A program made the translations under genes and the position numbers. Under the pieces are notes generated by a model. The model worked only from the letters and a program-made list of their open reading frames with translations. It was not told the DNA's origin and made no database searches. This document shows, piece by piece, positions 23,434 through 35,968 of a DNA stretch of 64,000 nucleotides (the first letter of the stretch is position 1; each line of letters begins with the position of its first letter). The DNA comes from Candolleomyces eurysporus (taxonomy: Eukaryota > Basidiomycota > Agaricomycetes > Agaricales > Psathyrellaceae), in contig JANBPK010001474.1 of assembly GCA_027579435.1 (NCBI GenBank), positions 1-64,000 on the forward strand, given 5' to 3'.

Positions 23434-24259
23434 TGAACTGGACTTTCGGTGTCGATTGTCATGTCTTTCCAATTGATCTTTGACGTTCTCCAATGTAATT
23501 CTCATTTACTAAATGGTTTACGAACGTTCGAACCGGCGATGTCTTTCTTGTATCGGTTTAGCGATCCATCACGGTATCCTCAGGACAATCGGTGCTTGAG
23601 CTTATACACCTACTTCATCTTCTTATAATGCGATTTACTGTTGCAAGGGATGGTGTGTCGCATTCTAGGTTACACTGAAGTCCAATGCTCTCCCTCCAAG
23701 CTATCGGACTGCGCTCTATTCCCATCATTAACCGTGACACCCATCGTTTACTCCGGGCTCAAGGTATCTCAGGTTACAAACCTGAAAACGAATACTTATT
23801 TGTCCTCTATCTATATCCTTCCAAACGTTGATATATCATACGTATGTAATTATACCATCGTAATCGTAGGTCGAGAACAATCTTGCGGAACGCTTCTGCC
23901 TCAACAATGATATTCGCTTGCGCCTGGGTTTCCGAGTGAAGCTGTTTTGGCATTTCTTTACCAAGAGTTGAACGTTGATCAGTAATCCAGCCTCTCAAAT
24001 TGGCTGCAAATTAACATCCGTCTGATTTGACAGACCGCGTGGTTGATCGGTTACGGGCGCTTCTTGCTAATTGGGCCAGGCCTATGACGCAAGTTGTGAA
24101 GTCGCATCGTTGTATAATCCTACTGCGCTGATTGGGCGTGGTTGTTATTAACCCCTTCCCAGGTATATGCTGTACAGCAGTATTCGCCGCCTCCTGTTTA
24201 CTCCTCCTCGTCTCTTGCCCTCTAACCACTACTACCTTCGACAACAAAGCCTGCGAAGA
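23434..24259. other. Intergenic, no gene seen
   Basis: AT-rich spacer between two plus-strand genes. It holds the terminator of the epimerase-like gene and the promoter of the AIFM3-like gene. No conserved element was recognised. Confidence 0.4.
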
Positions 24260-26748
24260 ATGTCCAGTATCAAGACCATCCCCGTTCTCGACGAAGCTGA
24301 GCTCCAGGATGGGCAGATGTATGTATAGGATTCAACGATGATGAGTCTTATTCGTGCTCATGATTCGCAGGAAAGAAGTTGCTTTCGGCGATGGCAAAAT
24401 CCTGCTGTCCAGGCTCGGCGACAAGATCCATGCCACCAGTGCTTTCTGCACCCACTATGGAGCTCCTTTGGCCAAAGGTGTTCTCACAGCCGACGGTCGT
24501 GTTGTCTGGTAAGTGGGGTCTTTCAAACTTCAGGGTGTCAACGGAGAGTCATAAACCTCATCACTAGTCCGTGGCACGGAGGTTTGTCACCATACTGTTT
24601 CGCGTTGCTGCCTTCTGAAGGCCTGATGAAACCGTATCTTTGATAGCTTGTTTCAATGTTTGCTCTGGGGACATTGGTAAGTATGCTTTATCCTAATTCC
24701 AAGTCGTGATCGCTGAGGCTAGTACTTCGAACAGAGGACGCTCCTGCACCCGCTGCCCTTCACTCCTTCAAGGCCCACGTCGCAGACGGGAAGATCTACG
24801 TAACCGCCGATGCCTCGGACACGCTCAAGAGCAACTTCTCCCGCCAGCCCAAGCTTACCGCCAGCGGTGCGGAAAGCACTGGCAGGGGTGTTGTTATCGT
24901 TGGTGGTGGGTCTGGAGCGTTCCAAGCCGTTGAGAGCCTGAGAGAGGTCTGTCTTCTCTTACGCCCATTTGGATTGAGTGTACCAGGAAGCTAAGCTGAA
25001 CTGCGGTTCGCATTATTCAGCATGGCTACGCTGGACCCATTACGATCCTTTCCAAGGAAACGTATACCCCAATTGACAGGTATGCCCCTTTGTCACAAAA
25101 TAAGATATGTAATTTTAGCTGATGTGCTTCCTTCCACACCCAGAACGAAACTGAGCAAAGCACTCATTACCGACCCTGCCAAAATCGAGTGGAAAACTGC
25201 TGCTGACCTTAAGATCAAGTATGGCACCAATTTGCGACTTGGAGTGGTATGTGGCGTTCAGGTTAATGAGTGACGATGGTCATGTCTGACGTCAAGCTCT
25301 TTCCTATGTAGGAGGTTACTGGCGTCGACTTGGAGAAGAAGAACGTCACCTTGGACAATGGAAAGGACACTCTGTCATATGATAAGCTCATCCTCGCTCC
25401 TGGTGGTACACCCCGTAGGTTGCCAATTGAAGGTGCCAACCTGGAGAACGTGTACACTTTCCGTGGAATTTCAGATTCACAGAAGGTCGATGCAGGTCGG
25501 TTCGTTTCGTATCTCGCTGTTGCAATATCTTAATGAGACGCTTATAATTAGCTGCCCGTGAGGGACAACGGGTGGTTGTCATTGGCAGTTCCTTTATTAG
25601 TATGGAACTAGTCGTTGCAATCTCCAAACGCAAGCTCGCCTCTATTGACGTTATCGGAATGGAAGAGTACCCTTTCCAAGCCGTTCTGGGTGAGGAAATT
25701 GGTGCGGCCCTCAAGAAGGTAAGGCGTCGCGATATTTACTGTCTTCCTCGTCTCCAATGTGAACCTTCTGCAGTACCATGAAAGTCAAGGCGTCCGTTTC
25801 CACATGAAGAGCAAGGTAGACAGAATTGTCGCCAGCGAAGAGAATCCCAACATTGCGACCGGTGTGGTGGTGAACGGAGAAACCCTCCCAGCCGACTTTG
25901 TGATCATGGGTGTGGGTGTTGGACCTGCAACACAGTTTTTGAAAGGTAGTGGCATTGAGGTGGAGAGGGATGGTGGCGTCAAGGTCGACCAGTACCTTCG
26001 CGTCAAGTCAGGACCAGATACCCAGAACGTGTATGCGATCGGTACGTCTTTCAGGCTGGACGTGCTTCTACAAGCTTTTTGCTGAGGTAGCTATGACCAG
26101 GTGATATCGCTATTTATCCCCAGGTTAACGGAGACGAAACGCGTATTGAACACTGGAACGTTGCTGGTAACCACGGAAGAGCGGTTGGTTGCACAATTGC
26201 AGGGAAGGAGCAGCCCTTCGTCAAGGTCCCGGTGTTTTGGAGTGCACGTGAGTTCTCGCCATTCCTTCTTTCAAGTGCGTTGCTCATGCGTCTGGGGTCG
26301 AGCTAGAGGGACAGCAATTGCGTTACTGCGGAATCGGCCACAAGTATGATAGAGTCATTGTCAAAGGCAGCCCAGACGACTTGAAGGCAAGTTTCTAGCT
26401 TATATCGCGTGTTGATCATCAGCTAAGTCCAAGGGCGCAGTTCATCGCATACTATGTGAAGAACGAAAAGATCGTCGCTGTTGCCAGGTAAGGGTTGTCA
26501 GTTCTGTTTATCTCCAGCCCGTTCTCAAACACGGGATATCTCTAGCATGCAGAACGACCCGGTCGTGAGCAAGGCATCAGAGCTGCTGCGTCTCGGCTTG
26601 ATGCCAACTCCCGAGGAGGTGGAGGCTGGCAAGGTAGGCCAAGTCACGCTATCATTTGCCAGCTGAGTCCCTGATATCATGAACGCTCTAGGACTTGCTC
26701 TCTGTCGACATTGCCACGGTGTCTTCTCTGACGAAGCTGCAATCTTGA
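24260..26748 (+). CDS. AIFM3-like Rieske/FAD-dependent oxidoreductase
   Basis: Flavoprotein of 550 aa with an N-terminal Rieske [2Fe-2S] domain and a pyridine nucleotide-disulphide reductase core. Fifteen exons: 24260-24318, 24371-24508, 24568-24581, 24647-24676, 24735-24946, 25021-25079, 25144-25246, 25312-25495, 25552-25718, 25774-26041, 26101-26247, 26307-26386, 26441-26487, 26546-26633, 26692-26748. Rieske ligands sit in FCTHYGAPL (C-x-H) and CPWHGACF (C-x2-H). FAD and NAD Rossmann motifs are VVIVGGGSGA and VVVIGSSFIS, and the second FAD motif is NVYAIGDIA. The FAD/NAD order matches AIFM3/rubredoxin-reductase-like proteins. Exon 3 is only 14 nt and intron 12 (26387-26440) is GC-AG. No mitochondrial presequence is obvious. 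Confidence 0.92.
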
Positions 26749-26986
26749 TCCAAGCAATACTGGGAGAGATGGGTGTGGACAGCAAGAAAGCAATCTGTAA
26801 CAGTAGTTCAATTTTGTATCCTTGTTTACGCGTTATTTGTTCGGCCACGAGCTTACATTGCCACGCATCACGCGCGACTGGCCCCTTGACGTTGAGATTG
26901 GTTTATTCCTGGTTTCATTTGTACCTCTATCGGTTGCTTATGGTTTGACCACAACATTCCCTCAATTCCCGGCATACTACAACGCA

Positions 26987-29547
26987 ATGGAATCCGGCCA
27001 GGAGACACCCAAGCAGATGTGGAAGGGAAAGTCCAAGGCGATAGATCAACACTTTACCGACCTCAACCCAACAATCACGTACCGACACGTTCTCTCACAG
27101 AATCTTGGTGTCAAGGACCCTCTGCGTGTTATTGCACTATGCGACAGCGATGCCTTCTATGCAGCATGCGAAATGGTCCGATTAAACGTTCCCCCAGATA
27201 CACCTCTTGTCGTATTGCAGTGGGACTCGTTAATTGCGGTGAATTACCCAGCCAGGAAGTATGGTATTTCAAGGATGGACAAGAAGAAGGACGCATTGAA
27301 AAGGTGCCCGCACTTAAAGGTGGTGCACGTTGCGACGTATAGGGAGGGGGACGCGGAGCCTGGGTACTGGGATGAAGTAGATACGAACACACATAAAGTG
27401 AGTGCAAACTTTCCCCCTTCCTCAAACGAGTTCTTATATAGCTACTCTTTTCTAGGTGTCTTTGGACCATTATCGACGAGAAAGCGTGAAAGTCGCCGCC
27501 AAGTTTCGAGAAATGCTGCCAGGGTGTGAAGTTGGTACGGAATGGCATTCGCTCGGACTTACGCTCGTTTCCAACCCTCCCGCGCAGAGAAAGCGTCGAT
27601 TGATGAAGCCTTCATCGACTTCACGAAGCCGGTCAAAGCGATACTCGTTGAGCGGTATCCATATCTAGCGGCTGTCCCAGCCGACGCACCTCTTGGGGTC
27701 GATAGTCCTCTGCCGCCACCTCCTCCGGTCGATTGGGACGGAAGGGGGACCGTCGTTCCTATCTATCCTTCAACCGAAGACGATGGCTCTGGTGAAGCTG
27801 AAACATCATCGGAGACAGCGGGTCCTTCTGCTCAGGTGTCCTCTGCGTCCGAACCTACGATGGAGGAAATACATGAAGGCGAAGACGATGCTACAACCTG
27901 GCATGACGTCGCGTTATCAATTGCGGCTGAGCTCATGTCGAAGGCGAGAGAGGAGGTGTTGACAAAGCTCGGATATAGCACCTCGGCGGTGGGTTCCGCG
28001 TTCCGTGTTATCAAGACCTTTCGTAGATCTCATTGTCTGCTTAGGGTATCGCCAGAAACAAATTCCTCGCTAAACTGGCGGCATCCTACAGGAAGCCGAA
28101 TGGACAGGTTCATCTTCTTATCTCAGATCCGCGGGGCATAGCTTAATCAAACGCTGGGCGCAGACTATTTTGAGGAACTCGGCGATACCAAATTATCTAA
28201 CTCCTATGCGTTTTCAGAAGGTCGGTGAAAGGTCCAGAACACAGATCCGCACATTCCGACCACTGTGCCCTACAGATCCGGTTTCTCGGTGGGAAGCTAG
28301 GCAAAGCGATGGCAGAGAAATACGATGTCTCAACAGTCGGGGATTTACTGTATGTTTAAGATTCTACCTCAAGCTTTCATTATCATTCCCCTTACGATCT
28401 CGGCACCAGGACTGTTACGCTCAGTACGTATATTCTTATTCAACTAACCGGTGGGTACTAAGCACTTCTCGATAGACGAGATGCAAAACAAGTTTGGAGA
28501 AGAATCCATCTGGGTGTACGAAATCCTTCGGTACGAAACTCGATGATTGTCCTCAGCTAAATAGCTAATCACCTAGTTCAGTGGCATTGATCGTTCTGAA
28601 GGTCAGTATGCCTCAACATCATGTTAGCTGCCACGCTAAAGGGTCGCAGTGAAAGATAAAGGGACGACGTTAACCAAGAGCATGCTCGCAGCGAAGAATC
28701 TTGCGAAGTTGATAACGAATGCTTCAGAAGGCTACCATTGGATCCGAGTCCTGGCGGCCGAGCTAGCTTTGCGTCTCAACGATGCTCGAAAAGCCTCACC
28801 CAATCTATGGCCAAAGACCATCGTCGTAAATGCCAGAAAAGGTAATCGACGATCCTCTCTTCCCTTGTCCTTCTCGCACCTTTTTGACAAATTTATGGTC
28901 AACCAGGATGGGAATCTGGTCGGTCAAAGCAAGCGCCATTCCCATTCACCAAGGATGTAACCGTTGATGTCATTGCTTCGGCTGGCAACAAATTGTGGAA
29001 GGAACTATTTGGGAATTCCACAGACCTGAAGATATCTACCGTATCATTGTCATTTACAGGTATTGACGTCGCAGAAACTGGTCAGCAGACCATAGAAGGG
29101 TTTCTCAGGTCTAAACCACCGAGCAAACGGACCAGGGAGGACAGCTGTGAGCGTCCAGATGCCTCGAGAGCTGCTGAAGAGGCCATGGAAAAGTCGACGG
29201 TGGCCCCCGGTGCCGGTAGCAACGAAGTCAACGACCAGAATACCTCCCGTGCCAGTTCCAGAACTGAATTGTCATACACGTGCCCCCGTTGCCAAAAGAC
29301 ATTGCGGACAACGGTATCCCCTATTCCCCAGGAAGATGACGACGACGAACGTGAAGCTATCCTCGCTGCTCTCAAACTCGAGCACGAAGACTGGCATTTT
29401 GCTCAGGACCTCGCAAGAGAGGAAGCCTCGGGGTCAATTGGTGGCAGCACGAAGCGCCTTGTCGCGGGGCAGCAGCCACAGGGAAGCAAATCCAAGAAGA
29501 GACGCAAAGAAGCGGTTGGGATCGAAAAGTTCTTTGCTAGAAAATAA
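26987..29547 (+). CDS. RAD30: DNA polymerase eta (Y-family translesion polymerase)
   Basis: Translesion synthesis past UV lesions. Eleven exons: 26987-27397, 27456-27534, 27588-27988, 28045-28107, 28164-28220, 28276-28349, 28410-28423, 28476-28530, 28582-28601, 28650-28841, 28907-29547; 668 aa. Palm motifs are CDSDAFYAACE (metal Asp and steric gate region) and SIDEAFIDFT (catalytic DE). The little-finger region follows GIDRSEV. The C-terminus carries a C-x2-C ... H-x3-H zinc finger (CPRCQ to LEHEDWH, UBZ-like), an internal PIP-like QQTIEGFL, and a final IEKFF that resembles a PIP box without Gln. Exon 7 is a 14-nt microexon needed to give LLTVTLNEMQ. A long acidic/Ser-rich insertion (about residues 185-250) interrupts the palm/fingers, as seen in some fungal homologues. 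Confidence 0.93.
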
Positions 29548-29997
29548 CCCTTCTTCATCCAACTGGTATCGGGGTTCTGTCTAGCCTTTCTTTTGGCACG
29601 GAGTATTCACATACGGTCGTTCTTTTCCACGAATGTTAGGGGTAATGTGTCATATAGATTTGATGGTAACCACCTCAGGATCAACGCCCAGTGAAATCCA
29701 TCTGCTCCTGTCACGGCGGCTCCTAGCGATGATAACCATTTTCAGACATAAACAAATATAGACAGAGGTAACACCATCAGAGCAATAGTTTTCTGCTTCT
29801 TAGTGTCGGACAGTCACCTAGTCACCCTTTTCGTTCGTTCTTTTCTTCCCTTTCTTTTCTTTCTTTTTCTTCGTTTTCCTTTGGACAGGATCCCTGGTCA
29901 GGTCTCTGGAGAGATCTCGTATTTCTATTCGCAGGTCGACCCATCCCATCAACCTCCTTCACCGCCAGCGGTTTCTTGCATTTGTCTATCAGCGAGG
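29548..29997. other. Intergenic with pyrimidine-rich promoter
   Basis: The second half is CT-rich on the plus strand (29820-29885), typical of fungal core promoters, ahead of the 7TM receptor gene. No gene seen. Confidence 0.4.
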
Positions 29998-31979
29998 ATG
30001 GATTCGTTTATGCCCTTTTCACCGAGTATTATTGCTGGAGCAGCGGTGAGTGGCAGAATCCTTAGAGTCCCCCAGTGTCCCTCTGAACCCCCTTATGCTA
30101 GACGGTAAATGTATTTGCAACCCTATGCACCCTTTCCCTTCTCTCCGTTGCTTTGAGAATTATTTGGCTGGCCATCCGATCGCGCATGGCTGGGGAGGAA
30201 GAGAAGCCGCACGTCTACATGTTTTTCCAGACACAACTGGGAAATTACGCTGTGTGTTTGCTCCTTTCAATGACGTTCAATACTTTCGCGGGTATCTTGG
30301 CCCTTCCGTGGTTGATTGCACGAGGAATAACTGTTGGTGCGTTGGAGCATGCTTTGTCGCCTTGTCACTTTCTCACCTATCCGGATGATCTTTAGGGCCT
30401 GCTTGCACCGCACAAGGTCTGTCGCAACCCCCGCAACCTAGTCGAATGCAAAACTCACACAAGCATCTGCAGCCGTTCTGATCCAGGTCGGAACCTTGTC
30501 GTCTGGGTACTTTACCGTCATAATCGCCATCCATACCTTTATGTCGCTCGTTCTGAAGCGAGGACAATCCCTGCTCCTCTCCCGATGTGCGATGGCCTTT
30601 GGTTGGGCTCTCGCAGCGGTCATGGGTGCGTAGAAGTGATCAATCATCTCACTGCCATTCGCCTAACAACCTTCCCCGCTGCAGCTGCTCTCCCCTTTTT
30701 CGTGGCCAAGCCCAATGGTGATATCTATGGCCCCGACGGAATAATGTGTGGAATCAGAAGCGCCTACGCTCAGCTGCGATTCTTCCTGCACTTGCTACCG
30801 GTAAATCACATATCATTCTCGTGGAGACGTTGCGTTGTTAACTACGTTGTCAGATCTTGGTTGCGTCAGTGTTGTCTGCCATTCTGTATTCTGTGATCTT
30901 CTTGGTGCTTCGAGGAACCATTGTCATCCAAGGTGGTATCCGACTCACCTTGGACCCGACTGAGAGATGGAGCGGCAGAGACGAGAATTATAATCGTTTC
31001 CTTGCTCGTGTCGCCCGCAGCATGATTTGGTGAGTTTCGGAGTGTTTTCCGTCCTGAAACATTGATTGATCGTGCATTTAGGTATCCAGTTGGTGTGTGC
31101 GATACCAACACAATCAAAATGATCTTTGGCTGATAGATTTGCAGCTTATGTCGCTCTCCTTGTTCCATATGCCATCACAAGGCTTCTCCAAGTGTCAGGA
31201 TGGCCTGTTCCATTCCAGGCTCTGGTTTTTGCCTCCATATGTTGGTTCATGCTCGGTAAGCTCATTCTTCCTACGCGTCGGCAAAACACTGACGTTTTGC
31301 CACCGCAGGTGTTGTTAATGTTTGCCTCCTTTACAACACCTTCCGCGTGCTTGGACCGGCACTGGATGGTCGGTCGCAGGCATCGGCATCTACAAGGCGA
31401 GATCTGGAGTCAGTCAGACCACCAAATTACATGGACAAGGAGTATTCGCCGTCATTTGCGCGAGGTCGGATGGCATCACTGTTGCCCTTCCAAGAAAAAG
31501 TGCACCGATTCCACGTACCTTTGCCCCAACAGTCCAACCGGGATAGTGTAGGGTCTCAACGAGGACTACTCTCTTCCCATGGTCGACAAGACAGCCCAGA
31601 AATTAACAACGGCTTCTCCTACGGATCTCCGACATATGGCCAGGGAGATATCCTCTCCAGCCCAAAGCGAAGCATGGATAAAGCCGAAGCGCTGTCCCAC
31701 TCCCCAAACAGCTCAATATCTGACTTGACATCAGGAGCTCGACATGTGAAGACCCCATCTTTCGACCTAGGGACTCAATCTGCGACAGATCGTTATACCC
31801 CAGCCTCGAGACTGCCACCACGGCAGCTTACGCTTCTTGCCTCTCGGTCAACTTCTTCGAGAGGTCCATCGCCGGCTAACAGCCGGGGAAATAGCCCTCG
31901 ATCTTCGTTGCTCGACAATACCTACTCCAACCCACGGACACCCCCGAGTCCTCCTACAGCCATTTCCAGACTCCGATGA
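29998..31979 (+). CDS. Seven-transmembrane G-protein-coupled receptor-like protein
   Basis: Predicted plasma-membrane receptor of 516 aa. Nine exons: 29998-30045, 30102-30336, 30396-30416, 30464-30625, 30685-30800, 30854-31029, 31082-31092, 31145-31255, 31309-31979. Exon 7 is 11 nt. Seven hydrophobic segments are seen: VNVFATLCTLSLLSV, YAVCLLLSMTF, YFTVIIAIHTFMSLV, FGWALAAVMAALPFF, LVASVLSAILYSVIF, VAYVALLVPYAI, ICWFMLGVVNVCLL. A third-loop segment after TM5 and a roughly 200-residue Ser/Pro-rich cytoplasmic tail follow. Layout fits fungal Git3/cAR-like nutrient receptors, but ligand and class are not determined. The Ras gene lies about 2 kb away; any pathway link is speculative. Confidence 0.85.
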
Positions 31980-32439
31980 AGGACGGTTTCTCTTCTCTTG
32001 TGCCACCTTTTCAAACACTCTTGCGGTCCATCTTTAAACACTCGCAGACACGCATTCGTTTTATCAATTTTTGTACAAATCTTCTTCATTTTCTTGGGCA
32101 GCAAGCTGCCAGTTCTTTTGGTGGTGCACTAATACACCCCCTTGCTTTCGTTATCTTTATTCAATTTGTTTGGGTTCGGGTTGTGGTGACAACTTGTTCG
32201 AAGTTACGTATTGTGACTGAATGTAAGATTGAAGGAGAACCGCTGGTCATTGAATCTGTATCATACCCTGAAGATAACCGACTGTTGGACGTTGTGAGGG
32301 AGTACTGTAACTTTGAGTCAAACTTTGAGTACTTTGATGCATCAAAAACACATGACATTGACGTCAGCACGTACGGCGAACACTCAGGCGCTTCCTGCCT
32401 TGTCGCTAATTATCCTTTTGACCACCAACCCCGATACAA

Positions 32440-33509
32440 ATGGCTTCCCACTGGTCTCGGTATGTCGACCGGTCTGCCNAAAAAAGTGGCAGAAGGCCTG
32501 TCTCGAAGTACATTCCCATCTTCCCTAGTCCACCGGGGTAAACTCACCAAGGCCTTATGATACCTCTAGTCATTCTAATGTCAGGAGCGGACGTGCCCTC
32601 ACGCGCCCCACGCACTCTATTCACATTCAACTCTAAAGAAGATATCAAACAGTATGCGACAGGATCCGACGGGGACATCGGCGGGTACTCGACAGTACAC
32701 CTCGACTTGGACGAGAACCCTGAACATAACGCCAAAATCGGGAAACCTGCAACGGGTGTCTTTTGGGGAGAGATGCGGCTTGACGTCAAGCCCGGGATGG
32801 AACGTAAAATACGGGGAGGGTATGCTGGGTTCCGAAATCTAGTACGTTTCTCTTCCTCCCCTTTCCCCAGGAGGAGGTAGCGATGATACTGACAATATCC
32901 GCCCACCTGCCCTATTGTTGAATGGTTGCAGAATAGGCCAACACTCTTCGGTGACCTGGTCGACGACGTGTCGCAGCACAAGTACCTGGCTCTCCGGCTC
33001 CGCCTAGGCGGTGACCCGCGAACCCGAAACTCATACTACGTGAACCTCCAAACCGACGGACCCATCTCCACAGACCTATGGCAGCACAGACTCTACTTCC
33101 GACGAAAAGATGGGGGTTGGGAAGATATCTTTGTGAGTGCACCCGAGTCTCGACCCCTCAAACGTTCTAGTCATCCTAAACTTGACGTTCCTTGGTGTCT
33201 TTCCGTTCTTCAGGTCCCTTTCTCGAATTTCGTACGGACAAACTCTGGCGAAATGTCAGAAAACCAAATGGACATGTATCGAGAAAGGGTGCGCAGTATT
33301 GGTATCTCAATGCTGGGCGGCAACAGTGGCGTCGGTGGAAAGTATGAGCTTGGTATTGACTCGATACGCGCCGTGAACGAGGAAGACCTGACACAGGAGC
33401 CCTTGTCTCGTGAGTAGTGCCATTGCAACCTTGTATTATCCGTTCTAACGCCTATCCCCGGACAGGTGAAAAGGATGAAGTTTCCGAGGAGAAGGCAGGA
33501 TTAAATTGA
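32440..33509 (+). CDS. CIA30/NDUFAF1 complex I assembly factor
   Basis: Mitochondrial complex I intermediate-associated protein, about 264 aa. Exons 32440-32537, 32585-32841, 32932-33132, 33214-33409, 33466-33509. CIA30-domain hallmarks are SDGDIGGYSTV, GVFWGEM, GYAGFRN, LRLRLGGDPRTRNSYYVNLQTD and the VPFSNF segment. An N at 32479 in exon 1 shifts the frame; omitting it makes exon 1 end in phase 1, which is what exon 2 needs. The N-terminus MASHWSRYVDRSA matches the short start seen in fungal homologues. No cleavable presequence is clear. Tandem with the 7TM receptor gene, in the same direction. Confidence 0.9.
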
Positions 33510-34045
33510 CCACTCTTGGCTTGGCCCTTGGGTTGTTCTAAACATCCAAGACTCAATTATAGCAAACTCAAGCTCCTTGATATGGACAGGAATGTCGGCC
33601 TTTGACTTGCGAGGGTTACACCACATGTAGACGAGCCGACTCTGACCACTTTCACTTTTCGTTGGCGAAGCTGAACACGAGGCTGGTTTTCATATTGCAT
33701 ATTTTGGGAAGCGGGTATCTCCCATCTCCCATTCTCTATCGAAATAATAATACATAGTTGCTGGTATCCGCCAAGTTCCATACAGTGCTTTCGGACGACG
33801 CCCACCATATCCAGGTAGGCGCTGGGGTAAAATGAGAGGCAGATAACGGACAGGTGTTTACAATGGAGGGTTGCAAGAAACGCAGAAAATGGAAAGAAAA
33901 GAACGGTAGATCTTCGTTGTAGCAGGACGCGAAACATTACAGCGAGAGAAGGAAAGGAAGGGAATGATAAAGCATGTGACACCGAGGTGAAGAATGGAAT
34001 AGTATGGTGAACCGAGAAGAATAAAGGTTGCCAGGGTCTGGATCC

Positions 34046-35031
<986 letters not shown>

Positions 35032-35968
35032 CGCTCAAGCAAATACGAAGCAAACTAAGAAAAGAAAACTGATAGAACTTTTTGAGAAACGAGGTGGGTA
35101 CTCTGTGGGGAGCAGAGGAAGGGCGGGAGGAAGAAGGAGGAGAGGGGAACTGGGGAGAATGTGGGATTCCGACTGCCAACTAAACTATATTCGCGGCGGG
35201 CGATATATCAAAGACGCTTGGCGTGCACAAGCAACGCCAAACAACTCCTCATGGCAGTGTTGCATGCCAGCTGCCGCTGCCATTGGACGACGTCTATGAT
35301 CTTCCCATTCAATTATTCGATCCCTGCCCCGGTCGCCTCGTTTGCGCTCCCAAACTACGCACGAGTTTCATAATTACAGCTTCTGTGCCCGCTGCAATTT
35401 TTGTCGTCCAATTTTGTCCAGACCACGAGGCCAGAACCCATCACGACATTGATCAACATATGGTCCTGAAATGAGATATAAAATCACAGTTCATGGTGCA
35501 GCCGTACTAGAAGCCAACGCACAGGAGGTACATTGACTCGGGTGAATCCTCTAACAGGACGTGACATTCATCTGTTACTGTAAAGTGACATGTAACGGCA
35601 GAGAAGTTCTCGAGATGAGTACTTGTTACAAGAAGCCGTTATGGACGCTGTTCCCCATGCCTCCTGGCCTGGGGCTTCCAATTCTGGGTACCTGGAATTG
35701 ATTTTAGGTCCCACATACACTTTACGAATCATGATCATCTGTCCTGAGCTGATCAATGACATGATTCTCCGCACTGAGGGCGTCGAGGCTCGAAAAGGCT
35801 TAAAAACCTCGGACATTTTGGGCCCCCTTTGCGCCCTAAATGAGTGCTCGTGGAGCTGCTGTAGAGTTTCAGACAGAAGCATCAGAGTTACAGCAAATGA
35901 TGTTACAAGAGCAAAATATGGAAACAAGAGCTAGAAATACACATTGGCCTCGTCGCATTAGCATCACA
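35032..35968. other. Intergenic, no gene seen
   Basis: Contains the Ras promoter (right of 35031) and the 3' flank of the MYND gene. Short open frames lack motifs. Confidence 0.45.

Noticed and set aside
26822..26986. N-terminal extension of polymerase eta from an upstream Met
   Set aside because: It reads through the AIFM3-like gene's 3' flank and has no similarity to polymerase eta; the ATG at 26987 gives the expected start.
31976..32560. 194-codon plus-strand frame between the 7TM gene and CIA30
   Set aside because: It overlaps the receptor stop and the CIA30 first exon in another frame; low-complexity UTR-like sequence.
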